Source of the DNA: a virus | Strand: one strand, 5' to 3' | Length of the DNA: 21,727 nucleotides | Virus record (IMG/VR): IMGVR_UViG_3300020437_000695 | Span: 1 to 21,727 of that record | Shown here: piece after piece, positions 6,041 to 13,441 of the stretch | How the letters are laid out: the number at the start of each line of letters is the position of its first letter | How positions within the stretch are numbered: position 1 is the stretch's first letter | Position numbers and translations under genes: made by a program | The notes under the pieces: generated by a model | Databases searched by the model: none | Told to the model about the DNA's origin: nothing | Seen by the model: only the letters and a program-made list of their open reading frames with translations

Positions 6041-6508
6041 TTAATGTCTATTGTTTATTTCAGCATCTTCCATTCCTGCAACCCTCAGTTTAATTATGTT
6101 AGTCAACTGAAAGTGTTTAATTTCAAAACCCTTAGTTATCCCTAAAAATTGATTTCGTGTATATGCAACTTGATTGATTAGTTCTGATATTGCAACAACT
6201 TCTTGTTCTCCATCAGCATACTTTTCTGCATCACGACTACTAAGTGCTTTATTGTAATTCTCTAGATACTTTCTTAAATATTCACTTCGTTTCTTTCTTA
6301 ATTGTATATTAAGATGTTCAAGGATAGCCTCTATTTCTTGAAGTTGAGCAAAACGTAATTCAACATATGAAGGTAAGTTTGTAGCATTCTTTTCTACATT
6401 ACCATATATCTTGACTTCTTTTCTTGCCTCTAGTAATTCATTAGAATAAAAATCAACCATAGCTGGTATCTTACTCCAATCTTTTACAACTTCACTGTAC
6501 CAATTCAT
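6041..6508 (-). CDS. uvsY: UvsY-like recombination mediator
   Basis: 155 residues (T4 UvsY 137), mostly predicted helix, rich in Lys/Glu, without cysteine. The C-terminal segment KGFEIKHFQ (residues 126-134), followed by LRVAGMED, matches the RGFAIKHIQ block near the end of T4 UvsY. The preceding helix (ISELINQVAYTRNQFLG) lies where T4 has its hydrophobic oligomerisation helix. UvsY helps UvsX displace gp32 from single-stranded DNA to start recombination and recombination-dependent replication. The context fits: gp32, uvsX and uvsY are all in this block. The rest of the chain is too diverged for me to align by eye, so the call rests on the C-terminus and the neighbours. Start ATG 6508 follows the preceding stop by 3 bp. 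Confidence 0.78.
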   Translation of the reverse strand: MNWYSEVVKDWSKIPAMVDFYSNELLEARKEVKIYGNVEKNATNLPSYVELRFAQLQEIEAILEHLNIQLRKKRSEYLRKYLENYNKALSSRDAEKYADGEQEVVAISELINQVAYTRNQFLGITKGFEIKHFQLTNIIKLRVAGMEDAEINNRH

Positions 6509-6511
6509 AGA

Positions 6512-6739
6512 CTACCATTCCTCTTCATCATCTTCATAATCATCTTCATAATATCGGTCGAATGCCTCTTCCAATATTTTATCTTGAGATACTAAATCTT
6601 CTATATCCTCTTTCAGTACTCCTGCCTCGTCAGCGGTCTTTATAAAAATTTCTGCAACCTCTAACTTATCTTTTGCAGGGATACAAGGTTTAATTTTTTC
6701 CCATAACTCAAATACTGTTTCAATATCAATAGAAGACAT
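6512..6739 (-). CDS. Small acidic conserved-type phage protein (75 aa)
   Basis: 75 residues starting MSSIDIETVFELWEKIKPCI and ending in a very acidic tail (YYEDDYEDDEEEW). Predicted helical, no membrane segment. It begins directly after the QueD-like stop (TAG ATG), with GAGGT as ribosome binding site inside the preceding gene, and lies three bases before uvsY. I recall short proteins of this kind (MSSID start, helical, acidic) next to uvsY/uvsX in marine T4-like phages, but no function is known to me. The acidic tail could mimic DNA or bind a basic partner; that is a guess. Confidence 0.8.
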   Translation of the reverse strand: MSSIDIETVFELWEKIKPCIPAKDKLEVAEIFIKTADEAGVLKEDIEDLVSQDKILEEAFDRYYEDDYEDDEEEW

Positions 6740-7186
6740 CTAGACCTCATAAATTGCCGAGTTTGCACCATGTTCTGCACACTCTACTCTAACACATTTA
6801 CAACGTCCATTTGTCATTTGATTTACTATCTCATTCGCCTTTCGCCAAGCATGTTCGGCAAATTTCTCGACCCCCACACCTTCAAGTTGTACAATACTTG
6901 CTAGACCTTGAGTCTCTAACAATAGTAAATCATCTTTCTTAGGATCATTTACATCAATTACAACTTTGTGGTCAAACGTTTCTTCAAGCCATGCTTTCAG
7001 AGGTTTGAGTCCACCAAAATCTACAACCCAATTACGTTCATCTAATTCATCACAACCAAATGTGAATTTAAAAGATAAACTATAACCATGTAGTAGTTTA
7101 CAATGTGAGTGTGCTAACGGTTGCCTGAACACCGCACTTAAACCAATGTTATGCCCATAACACTTGGTCGAAAAATATTTAGCCAT
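6740..7186 (-). CDS. QueD / 6-pyruvoyl-tetrahydropterin synthase-like protein
   Basis: 148 residues of the PTPS/QueD fold (T-fold), which in cellular enzymes turns dihydroneopterin triphosphate into a pterin or 6-carboxytetrahydropterin, an early step to 7-deazaguanines. Visible motifs are a Cys motif HSHCKLLHGYS (C29, H33), VVDFGGLK (residues 54-61), FDHK (D72, H73) and VRVECAEHGANSA with a pterin-binding-type E135. The catalytic Cys-Asp-His set (C29, D72, H73) seems intact. Of the usual three zinc histidines, however, the first position reads V19/F20 and the last is Y35 (HGY instead of HGH); H26 or H28 might substitute. Start ATG overlaps the uvsX stop as TAATG, with GAGGAAG upstream. No other queuosine genes are in the window. 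Confidence 0.88.
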   Translation of the reverse strand: MAKYFSTKCYGHNIGLSAVFRQPLAHSHCKLLHGYSLSFKFTFGCDELDERNWVVDFGGLKPLKAWLEETFDHKVVIDVNDPKKDDLLLLETQGLASIVQLEGVGVEKFAEHAWRKANEIVNQMTNGRCKCVRVECAEHGANSAIYEV

Positions 7187-8277
7187 TATGCTTCCTCTTT
7201 TACTTCTAAGTTTTCTTCAACAGGTGCATCTAATTCTTCTGATTCATCATCAAAATCTTTAGTTCCCCATTCATTCATGATAATGTCAAGTTTATCACCT
7301 GTCCAGTTTTTTCTGAACTCTGACATTATCTCACCTGATGAAGTTGTATAAGCAAGTTTGTTACCAGACTTAACAAGAACACCTTTTGATTCAAAGAAAT
7401 CAACTAGTCCACTGTATGGATCCATTCCTGTTTCATATGGAATTTTTACTTGCACACCTTCAAAAGGTTTTGCATAACGAGTTTTCATAACTTTACAAGC
7501 CGCCCTAATACCACGTACTTCTGAAATTTTATTACCTGCCTCGTCTTCTTTTAGTTTTAGTTTTTTCATTGCTACAACAATAGAACTTGCATAGATAAAT
7601 CCTTGACCACCTGATATTTTATCATCAGGATCAAACATATCTTGTGATGCATATGTATGATTTGTACAAACCATACCAACATTATAATCACCAAACATAT
7701 TTACACAGTTTCTTACAAGTGCCGCCAGTGCTTTAGGTTTTCTACCCATATCACCTTTCATATCACCTTTTCCAAACTGGTCAACATCAGTTGGTGTTAA
7801 CATCATTCCAAGTGAATCAACGACAAAAAGAATCTTAGGTCTTTCTGCATCATCTACATCGGCATATTCTGCCTTGTAATCTTTCATAAATTCACTAATG
7901 ATTTTAGCAACTTCATCAATCATTGCAACATTTAATTTCAACAATTTGTCTTCGCTTGTATCTACATCTAAAGCATGTAACCATTTTTCATCTAGTGCAT
8001 TTTCACTATCGATAAGAACAACAAAGATTCCTTTTTCTTGTGCGTTTCTAACGACATTTCCTGCGGCGATAAATGATTTACCTGCACCACTTTCACCTGC
8101 TAGAACTGTTACTTTACCTAATGGGATACCTTTCTGGAAGTCTCCAGAGATTAACCTGTTTAAACAGTAGTTACCTGTTGATACCCATGTATCTGGATCA
8201 CGAAATCCTGAACTAACACCGGGTACCGATTTTGTTATGCTCTTTCTAAATTTACTTACATCAAATGCTCTTGGCAT
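7186..8277 (-). CDS. uvsX: UvsX, RecA-like strand-exchange recombinase
   Basis: 363 residues (T4 UvsX 391). RecA-fold ATPase: Walker A GESGAGKS at 61-68, catalytic-type glutamate E92 in VLIDSENALD (RecA E96 equivalent), Walker B ILFVVD at 149-154, and a loop-2-like ISGGQGFIYASS at about 221-232. The N-terminal lead (about 40 residues, SVPGVSSGFRDPDTWVSTG) and the C-terminal acidic tail (DFDDESEELDAPVEENLEVK) are typical of phage UvsX. It forms filaments on gp32-covered single strands with help from UvsY and drives strand invasion for repair and replication. Start ATG 8277 has GGAG six bases upstream. It is separated from gp32 by a strong hairpin without a U tract, so it is likely cotranscribed with gp32. 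Confidence 0.95.
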   Translation of the reverse strand: MPRAFDVSKFRKSITKSVPGVSSGFRDPDTWVSTGNYCLNRLISGDFQKGIPLGKVTVLAGESGAGKSFIAAGNVVRNAQEKGIFVVLIDSENALDEKWLHALDVDTSEDKLLKLNVAMIDEVAKIISEFMKDYKAEYADVDDAERPKILFVVDSLGMMLTPTDVDQFGKGDMKGDMGRKPKALAALVRNCVNMFGDYNVGMVCTNHTYASQDMFDPDDKISGGQGFIYASSIVVAMKKLKLKEDEAGNKISEVRGIRAACKVMKTRYAKPFEGVQVKIPYETGMDPYSGLVDFFESKGVLVKSGNKLAYTTSSGEIMSEFRKNWTGDKLDIIMNEWGTKDFDDESEELDAPVEENLEVKEEA

Positions 8278-8296
8278 CTTTTACTCCTTTTATAAT

Positions 8297-8318
8297 AGAG
8301 GGAGGTTGCCCTCCCTCT
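8297..8318 (-). repeat. GCAA-tetraloop hairpin between gp32 and uvsX
   Basis: In the mRNA (minus strand) AGAGGGAGG and CCTCCCTCT pair over 9 bp around a GCAA loop, a stable GNRA tetraloop. The 3' side continues ATTATAAAAGGAG, not a U run, so it is not a standard intrinsic terminator. It more likely stabilises or marks processing of the gp32 message, or partly attenuates. Confidence 0.8.
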
Positions 8319-8334
8319 TAAGTTAATTGATGAT

Positions 8335-9348
8335 TTAATCAGATTTACGATTTCTAATCATCGCCAGGATATCAGCGGCATCTGTACTACCACCATTTGC
8401 ACTAGCAGATGCTGGTGCTTTTGCCTCAGCCATTACTGGTTCAGCTTTTACTTCTGCCTTTGGAGCAGGAGCCTGTGCTGGAGCAGTTTCTTGAACTGGA
8501 GCAGATGCAGTTTTAGTTTCAGTTGCCTCTGTTTTTGGAGTTGATTTTGTATTACCCACATCCAAACCATATGGTTTATAATAAGAACCAAACTTCTCTG
8601 GATCATACAAATTACCATCAACTGATGATTCAAACATCTCCATGATGATACGTAATTCTTCATCATTAGGACGTTTTGGCATGAAATCATTTAAGTCAAA
8701 TAACCCATGAGTTTCAATCGCCTTACGTTCATCTTCATTTAGAGAACGTTCTTTACGTGCCCAATTTGAAGTTGAATAGTCAGCATATTGACCTTTTTGA
8801 GTTTTTGTTAAACGAAAATCTGTACCTGCATCATAATCAGTTGGAAGATTTTCCATATCTGGATCCATAAGTGCAGATTTTAGAAGTTTAAAAATTTGTG
8901 GTCCAATTACAAATCTACGAATTGGATTTTCTGGAGTTTCCTCGTTCATTGGATCTGTAACAACGAAACCTTGGAAAATATAAGAACGTTTCTTCCAATA
9001 TTTTCTTCCAATATCTTCCATTGAAGGATCTTTAAACCAAGGACGTATCTCAGCATGTACTGGACACGTATCACCCCACATTTCTACGCACGGAACTTGT
9101 ACAGTAACTGGCTTAGATTCGTCCCCGCCTTTTACGCCAGGGAATGTCATCTTAATGATTTGACGTTCACGCCAGAAAAATGTATTTGATTGATCCGCAT
9201 CTGGAAGAAAACGAATTACAGAAGTTGAGTCTGTATCCATATTCCAGAAAGGATAGATTGCGTCTACCCCACGATTTGCGTTGGCATTGTCTGCCGATTT
9301 GTTATCTTGTGCAAGAAGTTTTGCACGGATTTCTGCTAAGGTTGCCAT
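8335..9348 (-). CDS. 32: gp32-like single-stranded DNA-binding protein
   Basis: 337 residues (T4 gp32 301). The order of parts fits the family: N-terminal self-interaction helix (MATLAEIRAKLLAQ), an OB-fold core with many aromatic and basic residues (FLPDADQSNTFFWRERQI, then RKYWKKRSYIFQGFVV and NPIRRFVIGPQIFKLL), and an Ala/Pro/Gln-rich linker with a C-terminal tail. The zinc site is unlike T4: PCVEMWGDTCPVH gives C87, C95 and H98, with no histidine anywhere before it, so at most three ligands are seen. The tail ends MIRNRKSD and is less acidic than in T4. It coats single-stranded DNA in replication and recombination with UvsX/UvsY. Strong promoter and GGAG binding site are upstream. Confidence 0.9.
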   Translation of the reverse strand: MATLAEIRAKLLAQDNKSADNANANRGVDAIYPFWNMDTDSTSVIRFLPDADQSNTFFWRERQIIKMTFPGVKGGDESKPVTVQVPCVEMWGDTCPVHAEIRPWFKDPSMEDIGRKYWKKRSYIFQGFVVTDPMNEETPENPIRRFVIGPQIFKLLKSALMDPDMENLPTDYDAGTDFRLTKTQKGQYADYSTSNWARKERSLNEDERKAIETHGLFDLNDFMPKRPNDEELRIIMEMFESSVDGNLYDPEKFGSYYKPYGLDVGNTKSTPKTEATETKTASAPVQETAPAQAPAPKAEVKAEPVMAEAKAPASASANGGSTDAADILAMIRNRKSD

Positions 9349-9359
9349 TATATTTCTCC

Positions 9360-9392
9360 TATATTAGCCTGTATTAGTTTTATATTAGCCTG
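9360..9392 (-). repeat. Direct repeat in the gp32 leader
   Basis: TATATTAGCCTG occurs at 9360-9371 and 9381-9392 (plus-strand reading), 21 bp apart, with a related TATTAG between. In the mRNA it is CAGGCTAATATA twice, ending at the ribosome binding site TAGGAG. It is a candidate operator for gp32 autoregulation, which in T4 works on leader RNA. Confidence 0.65.
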
Positions 9393-9427
9393 AGTACATA
9401 TTACAATAATATATTCAAACATGTACT
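9393..9427 (-). repeat. Inverted repeat in the gp32 promoter-leader
   Basis: AGTACAT (9393-9399) pairs with ATGTACT (9421-9427). Inside lies a second small inverted repeat, ATATTA-CAA-TAATAT (9398-9412). It sits right at the expected transcription start, so it could fold in the 5' end of gp32 mRNA or serve as a DNA operator. Confidence 0.5.
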
Positions 9428-9428
9428 A

Positions 9429-9457
9429 AGTATACTTATCTTTTTCCTCAAAGTCAA
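9429..9457 (-). promoter_or_regulatory. Strong sigma-70 promoter for gp32 (TTGACT-17-TATACT)
   Basis: On the minus strand -35 TTGACT is at 9457-9452 and -10 TATACT at 9434-9429 with an ideal 17-bp spacer. The expected start near 9422 gives a leader of about 73 nt to ATG 9348. The terminator of the upstream late block lies about 40 bp before it, so this promoter opens the gp32-uvsX-uvsY-nrd block. Confidence 0.85.
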
Positions 9458-9493
9458 GCGTTAAATACGAATTTTTTGAAAATTTTTTGTGGG

Positions 9494-9520
9494 TAAAAAA
9501 AGGGGCGCCTAAACGCCCCT
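9494..9520 (-). terminator. Rho-independent terminator ending the late module
   Basis: Minus strand: AGGGGCG, loop TTTAGG, CGCCCCT, then a run of seven T. The stem is 7 bp and GC-rich in AT-rich surroundings. It follows the stop of the 101-aa gene (9543) and insulates the gp32 promoter. Confidence 0.92.
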
Positions 9521-9542
9521 ATTTTATTGATTTTTTTGAATA

Positions 9543-9848
9543 TTATCTATCGAAAATTGGTGTAGCTGATATAACATTTGATCCAACATTTGATACTAAA
9601 ACATCTGTTGGATACTTTCTTATGATAAGAGGTTGTTCTTTAGTTATATAAACTTTACCGATAGACACATATGGATTTGTAGATTCGTCATGTGGCTTAG
9701 ATTTGTCAGTAAGTTCTTTATGTTCGATATACTTACCTTCAGTAGTTACAGATTCTTTTGCCCAAGAGATATAAACTCTCTTAGCATCACTTACTGTAGT
9801 TTCTGTAGTTTTGACAAATTCTTGTTCGCCTGTTATTGTTATAATCAT
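9543..9848 (-). CDS. Hypothetical 101-aa protein at the end of the late block
   Basis: 101 residues, start ATG 9848 with AAGGA upstream, placed across the stop of the 482-aa gene (8 bp gap). I do not recognise it. It looks beta-rich (MIITITGEQEFVKTTETTV, KRVYISWAKES, VSIGKVYITKEQPLIIRKY) with alternating polar and hydrophobic residues. It has no cysteine, no membrane segment and no signal peptide. As the last gene before a strong terminator and after structural genes, it is probably made late. A small virion or assembly protein is plausible by position only. Confidence 0.75.
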   Translation of the reverse strand: MIITITGEQEFVKTTETTVSDAKRVYISWAKESVTTEGKYIEHKELTDKSKPHDESTNPYVSIGKVYITKEQPLIIRKYPTDVLVSNVGSNVISATPIFDR

Positions 9849-9856
9849 ATCTATCC

Positions 9857-11305
9857 TTACGCCGGTATCTCAAACTTATCAAATGCTTCTGCTAACATAG
9901 AATCAAATTGTTCTTCAATATTTTGTTTAACAACTTGTTCGCCCTCTGTAGCAGTTTTTGAAAGTTTCATTAAATAACCTGCAAGTTTTAATTTATCTTT
10001 TGATAAATTTGTACCATTACGAATATCATCTGCAACATCACCTAAGAAGTTTGATAACTCAGCCGCTCTATCGTGACCTTTGTTTTTACGTTTCTTATCG
10101 TCTTTAGCATCAACATCTACACGGTGTGCTAAATCATCGACTTGTAACGCAAGTTTCATTTTCTTTTGTTCTTCTGCTTCTTCTTTTGATGTTGGTTCTC
10201 TGTATTGTTTTTTAATTTTATCAAAATCAAAACCATCAGTACGTGCTGGGAAATAGATACGATTCATTTTTTCGCCTGTCTTTTTATCCTTTGAAGTAAT
10301 TATGCTCATTACTGATTGGATTTGGTTCAAACGATTATCTTCCATTTCTTCTTCGTTTACACGATGAATTAACGGTAAAACATCTCTTAATGATTCTTCA
10401 AAAGTTGTTTTTGTAAATTTCTTTACATAATTATCAACTGTATCTTCTGTAATCTCATTTGATTTGTTTTCTTCTGTTTCGTTGATTGCTAATTTTTCAA
10501 CAAACGCCTGATATCCTTTTGCACCTTGAATTCGTTTAATAGATTCTTTAATTGATTCCATTCTACGTTTTACATTTAGTACAACTGAACGATTGTTTTC
10601 GTTAACTAGAGATTGTCTGTTAACAACATTCATAAACTCTTTTAATTTTGATAAGTTTGATGATAGTTCTATAATCGATTCACCCACCATGTCGCTTGGT
10701 ACACCACCATGTGCTACGTGTCTCGCCATTGCTCTAGCACCATTTAAATGTTTAAACGGATACTTGAAACGTTCACCTTCTGCATTTTCAACAAAGATTG
10801 ATGAAATGTTACGAGAACGTGCTCCACGTTGCTCCTCGTTTACTGGCGCACGGTGTTTGACGATTAGTCTTACATTTTCCAGTGTCTGGCGACTAGTACG
10901 TGAAGATCCTTCTAATTTTGACATACCTTCATTGAATACATCACTCATAGTCTGCTCCTTGTTTTTGTCTAATTTGTAAGCATAGTTTTTTGGTTCGATA
11001 TGTTTGCCAAAAGACCTAACATCGAAATCTAACATATACTCACGTGAAAGATTTTTAAGACTGTTCATAATTTTTTCTGCTTTTGGTTTATCAATATCTA
11101 CACCTTCACCAAAATGAAGTTTTACTTCTTTTGAAGATTCATCTATTGATACCATCATATTTGGTTCATCGATGTAAAAAAATCGTGCATCATCTGGATT
11201 AGATACACTTTTACCATTCTCAGAATCAAACATTTTCAAAGAAAGACCATTTCCTTGAATATAACGCATTATTTTTTCTGCTATTGTTGAATAATTCACA
11301 GCCAT
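9857..11305 (-). CDS. Conserved-type phage protein of 482 aa, possibly virion-associated
   Basis: 482 residues starting MAVNYSTIAEKIMRYIQGNG. The N-terminal 110 residues form a mixed domain (ARFFYIDEPNMMVSIDESSK, then YMLDFDVRSFGKHIEPKNYAYK). The rest is largely helical and highly charged, with probable coiled coils (residues about 225-275 and 330-400), a basic patch KDDKKRKNKGHDR, and an amphipathic C-terminus. From memory, similar proteins stand next to gp17 in marine T4-like phages and are often listed as structural, but I cannot name a T4 equivalent. It has its own late promoter (11327-11334) overlapping the gp17 stop, which supports late expression. No membrane segment or enzyme motif is visible. 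Confidence 0.85.
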   Translation of the reverse strand: MAVNYSTIAEKIMRYIQGNGLSLKMFDSENGKSVSNPDDARFFYIDEPNMMVSIDESSKEVKLHFGEGVDIDKPKAEKIMNSLKNLSREYMLDFDVRSFGKHIEPKNYAYKLDKNKEQTMSDVFNEGMSKLEGSSRTSRQTLENVRLIVKHRAPVNEEQRGARSRNISSIFVENAEGERFKYPFKHLNGARAMARHVAHGGVPSDMVGESIIELSSNLSKLKEFMNVVNRQSLVNENNRSVVLNVKRRMESIKESIKRIQGAKGYQAFVEKLAINETEENKSNEITEDTVDNYVKKFTKTTFEESLRDVLPLIHRVNEEEMEDNRLNQIQSVMSIITSKDKKTGEKMNRIYFPARTDGFDFDKIKKQYREPTSKEEAEEQKKMKLALQVDDLAHRVDVDAKDDKKRKNKGHDRAAELSNFLGDVADDIRNGTNLSKDKLKLAGYLMKLSKTATEGEQVVKQNIEEQFDSMLAEAFDKFEIPA

Positions 11306-11326
11306 TGTATAAATTCCTTATAGATG

Positions 11327-11334
11327 TATTTATC
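11327..11334 (-). promoter_or_regulatory. Late promoter GATAAATA upstream of the 482-aa gene
   Basis: GATAAATA on the minus strand (11334-11327) overlaps the gp17 stop and lies 21 bases before ATG 11305. The same spacing is seen for the gp17, gp16-like and 189-aa genes. Confidence 0.7.
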
Positions 11335-12892
11335 AAATTATCACAGGAAGAGGGTCATTGTAATTATCGTCACTATCCAACGATTCTCCTAGTGTTTCCA
11401 TAAAATCTTCATCGAATCGTGATATTACTTGTATTTGTCGTATACATAAAAGTGTTGCAGATACTAAATCGTCTGTCTCTCCTAGTTTTGCCTCGAAACT
11501 TTTACCTTTTGCTATAAATGTTTTTAACTCTCTGATTAAATTTCTACTCAGAGGTACCATTTTATCACTTTCCATCCAAGACTTCATCTTCATACAAGCA
11601 GTAATTTTTGTTTTGTACGATGTTGTAAACCCTTTTCTTATTGCTTTTTGTATTCCTCGTTTCTTAGGTTCATGTAAAAACTCACCTGGAAATTTATCTT
11701 CATCCATTTCATCAATTACAATCAAAGCCGCCTCACCTAATGAGTTATTCTCAACTGACCAATATATTTCTGGATTATTAGCACCAAGTTCTTTCATCTC
11801 GTCATTTAAAATAGACAATATATCATGCATTGTTTTTACTTGACCTCTAACATCTGTACGATTACTTTGCCACTCTGCTACTTGTACTAATTCTGGTAAA
11901 GACCAGACTTCGATTGCTGAATAATCTCCTCCAGTACCCATAGCAGGATCAAGACCAACAACGTAAGTAGAATTTTTGTTAATTTTTTCATACCATCTCA
12001 CCTGTCCTGTTTTGTGAATTGGTTCTTTACCTTTTAAATGAGACAGTTTTATACTATCAACAAGTGTTTCATCAAATGCAATAAACTGACATTCATGTTC
12101 ACGTAAAAATCTTTCTTCTCCAACACGTGTTCTTTCTTCTTTTGCCCATTCAGGATTTCTATCAGGATGTTCGTCCCATATTGCTTTGAAAGGTTTGAAA
12201 CCATTTATTCCTGTTTCTTTTTCATTACCATACTCATCTATCTTTTTATTTGCACCACTCCATATCATTGCAAACTGGTCATCATCTAAATTTGGTGTTG
12301 AAGTTATAATAGCTTTACCACCTGTTGCTAGAGTAGGAGATATTGAAGTCCAAAACTCTTTTGCAATGTTAGGTCTTACGAATGCAAACTCATCACAGTA
12401 TAATAAAGAAATTGAAAGACCACGACCTGTGTTTTCAGTTGTTGCTTGTGCAATAATACGTGAACCGTTATCAAATTCTAAACTTCCTTTGTTATAACTT
12501 GTTACACCTGCTCTGATATGGTCAGGACATAGTTCATATGCATGTCTAATTCTATGCATAATCTCTTGGGCACCTGAATATTTGTGTGCCGCAATTAAAA
12601 TAGTTTGGTCAGCATTAAACATTGCATACCATAATAGATATCCAGCCGCGGTTGTAGATTTTCCCATCTGTCTTCCAAGCATGGAAATAGAAAATCTATA
12701 ATCATGATAAGAATGCAATAAACCTTTTTGAAACCCGTATGCATCATATGTCATACTACCTTTTGTAGGGTGTTGTATTTTAAAGTAATTGTTTAAAAAA
12801 TAAAAAGGGTCATTTGCACACCTACTAAACTCTAATAGTTGTTGATTACTAAATTGAGTTTTCTGATATGCTTTTTTTGTTAAATCTGCCAT
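11333..12892 (-). CDS. 17: Terminase large subunit (gp17): packaging ATPase and nuclease
   Basis: 519 residues, shorter than T4 gp17 (610). ATPase domain: Walker A-like GRQMGKS at 73-79 (T4 has SRQLGKT), Walker B and catalytic glutamate LLYCDE at 163-168, coupling motif STP at 198-200. RNase H-like nuclease domain: D315 (VGLDPAMG), E381 (WSVENNS) and D474/D475 (ETDDLVSA), the usual acidic triad. The protein docks on the portal, cuts concatemeric DNA and pumps it into the prohead. It has a late promoter CATAAATA at 12914-12921 and sits behind a strong terminator. The probable small subunit is not adjacent but lies three genes upstream. Confidence 0.97.
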   Translation of the reverse strand: MADLTKKAYQKTQFSNQQLLEFSRCANDPFYFLNNYFKIQHPTKGSMTYDAYGFQKGLLHSYHDYRFSISMLGRQMGKSTTAAGYLLWYAMFNADQTILIAAHKYSGAQEIMHRIRHAYELCPDHIRAGVTSYNKGSLEFDNGSRIIAQATTENTGRGLSISLLYCDEFAFVRPNIAKEFWTSISPTLATGGKAIITSTPNLDDDQFAMIWSGANKKIDEYGNEKETGINGFKPFKAIWDEHPDRNPEWAKEERTRVGEERFLREHECQFIAFDETLVDSIKLSHLKGKEPIHKTGQVRWYEKINKNSTYVVGLDPAMGTGGDYSAIEVWSLPELVQVAEWQSNRTDVRGQVKTMHDILSILNDEMKELGANNPEIYWSVENNSLGEAALIVIDEMDEDKFPGEFLHEPKKRGIQKAIRKGFTTSYKTKITACMKMKSWMESDKMVPLSRNLIRELKTFIAKGKSFEAKLGETDDLVSATLLCIRQIQVISRFDEDFMETLGESLDSDDNYNDPLPVII

Positions 12893-12913
12893 AATTAAAT
12901 ACTCATTTAATTA

Positions 12914-12921
12914 TATTTATG
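12914..12921 (-). promoter_or_regulatory. Late promoter CATAAATA upstream of gp17
   Basis: CATAAATA on the minus strand (12921-12914), 21 bases before ATG 12892. It begins only three bases after the U tract of the preceding terminator. Confidence 0.75.
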
Positions 12922-12924
12922 CAT

Positions 12925-12953
12925 AAAAAAAGCAGTCCAAAAGAACTGCTTTT
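12925..12953 (-). terminator. Rho-independent terminator between the 137-aa gene and gp17
   Basis: Minus strand: AAAAGCAGT, loop of eight bases, ACTGCTTTT with the T run extended to seven. It follows the stop at 12975 and directly precedes the gp17 late promoter. Confidence 0.9.
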
Positions 12954-12974
12954 ATGGTAACTAATTTAGATGAA

Positions 12975-13388
12975 TTATTCTTTATTTTCTTCGTGTTCAT
13001 CATCCATCATTGGTTCTACATCACTTGGAAGTGCATCATGATCCTCTACTGGTGGTTCAACCCACTCAATGTCATCATGATTGTGCATATCTGCACCTGT
13101 TTCATATAATGCTTGTGTATGCATATCAGTTGTCCAATCTGATGCATGAGTATCATAGTTCACTTGGTCTTCAGGAACATATGCCCATGTCATAGCTGGT
13201 GCATCGTCTTGATTATCTTGGTGTTCCATTAACTCTTCCATAAGGTCACGTGCATTTTTTCTTTTATCAAGTTCAATTCCACATGCTCTTCCTTCTTGTT
13301 CTAGCATATCTTTGACGTTTTTCTCCATCTCGGATGCCTGATGCTGAAGGTCCTCCATCATCTGTATCATCATCTCTTTATCATACAT
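12975..13388 (-). CDS. Acidic 137-aa protein of unknown function upstream of gp17
   Basis: 137 residues, start ATG 13388 with AGGAG six bases upstream. The N-terminal 60 residues are Met/Gln/Glu-rich and probably coiled coil (MYDKEMMIQMMEDLQHQASE, then MLEQEGRACGIELDKRKNARD). The C-terminal half is low-complexity, Asp/Glu/His/Pro-rich (ADMHNHDDIEWVEPPVEDHD, ending MMDDEHEENKE). The whole is strongly acidic, with one cysteine and no membrane segment. Acidic helical proteins placed among assembly genes are often prohead scaffold or internal proteins; small terminase is another option by position. The sequence does not decide, and a better gp16 candidate lies at 15281-15808. Confidence 0.78.
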   Translation of the reverse strand: MYDKEMMIQMMEDLQHQASEMEKNVKDMLEQEGRACGIELDKRKNARDLMEELMEHQDNQDDAPAMTWAYVPEDQVNYDTHASDWTTDMHTQALYETGADMHNHDDIEWVEPPVEDHDALPSDVEPMMDDEHEENKE

Positions 13389-13441
13389 GATTGTCTCCTC
13401 TTTACCTAAGGTGGTAATCTAGTTGTGCATAATTGCACTAG

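Noticed and set aside
8448-8690. Second minus-strand frame of 80 codons inside gp32
   Set aside because: Overlaps the Ala/Pro-rich linker of gp32; Leu/Gln-rich repeats come from reading GCN-type codons in another frame.
10593-10979. Plus-strand open frame of 128 codons
   Set aside because: Lies entirely antisense within the 482-aa gene, has no ribosome binding site or promoter, and its Ser/Phe/Leu-rich composition is what the complement of a Lys/Glu-rich gene gives.
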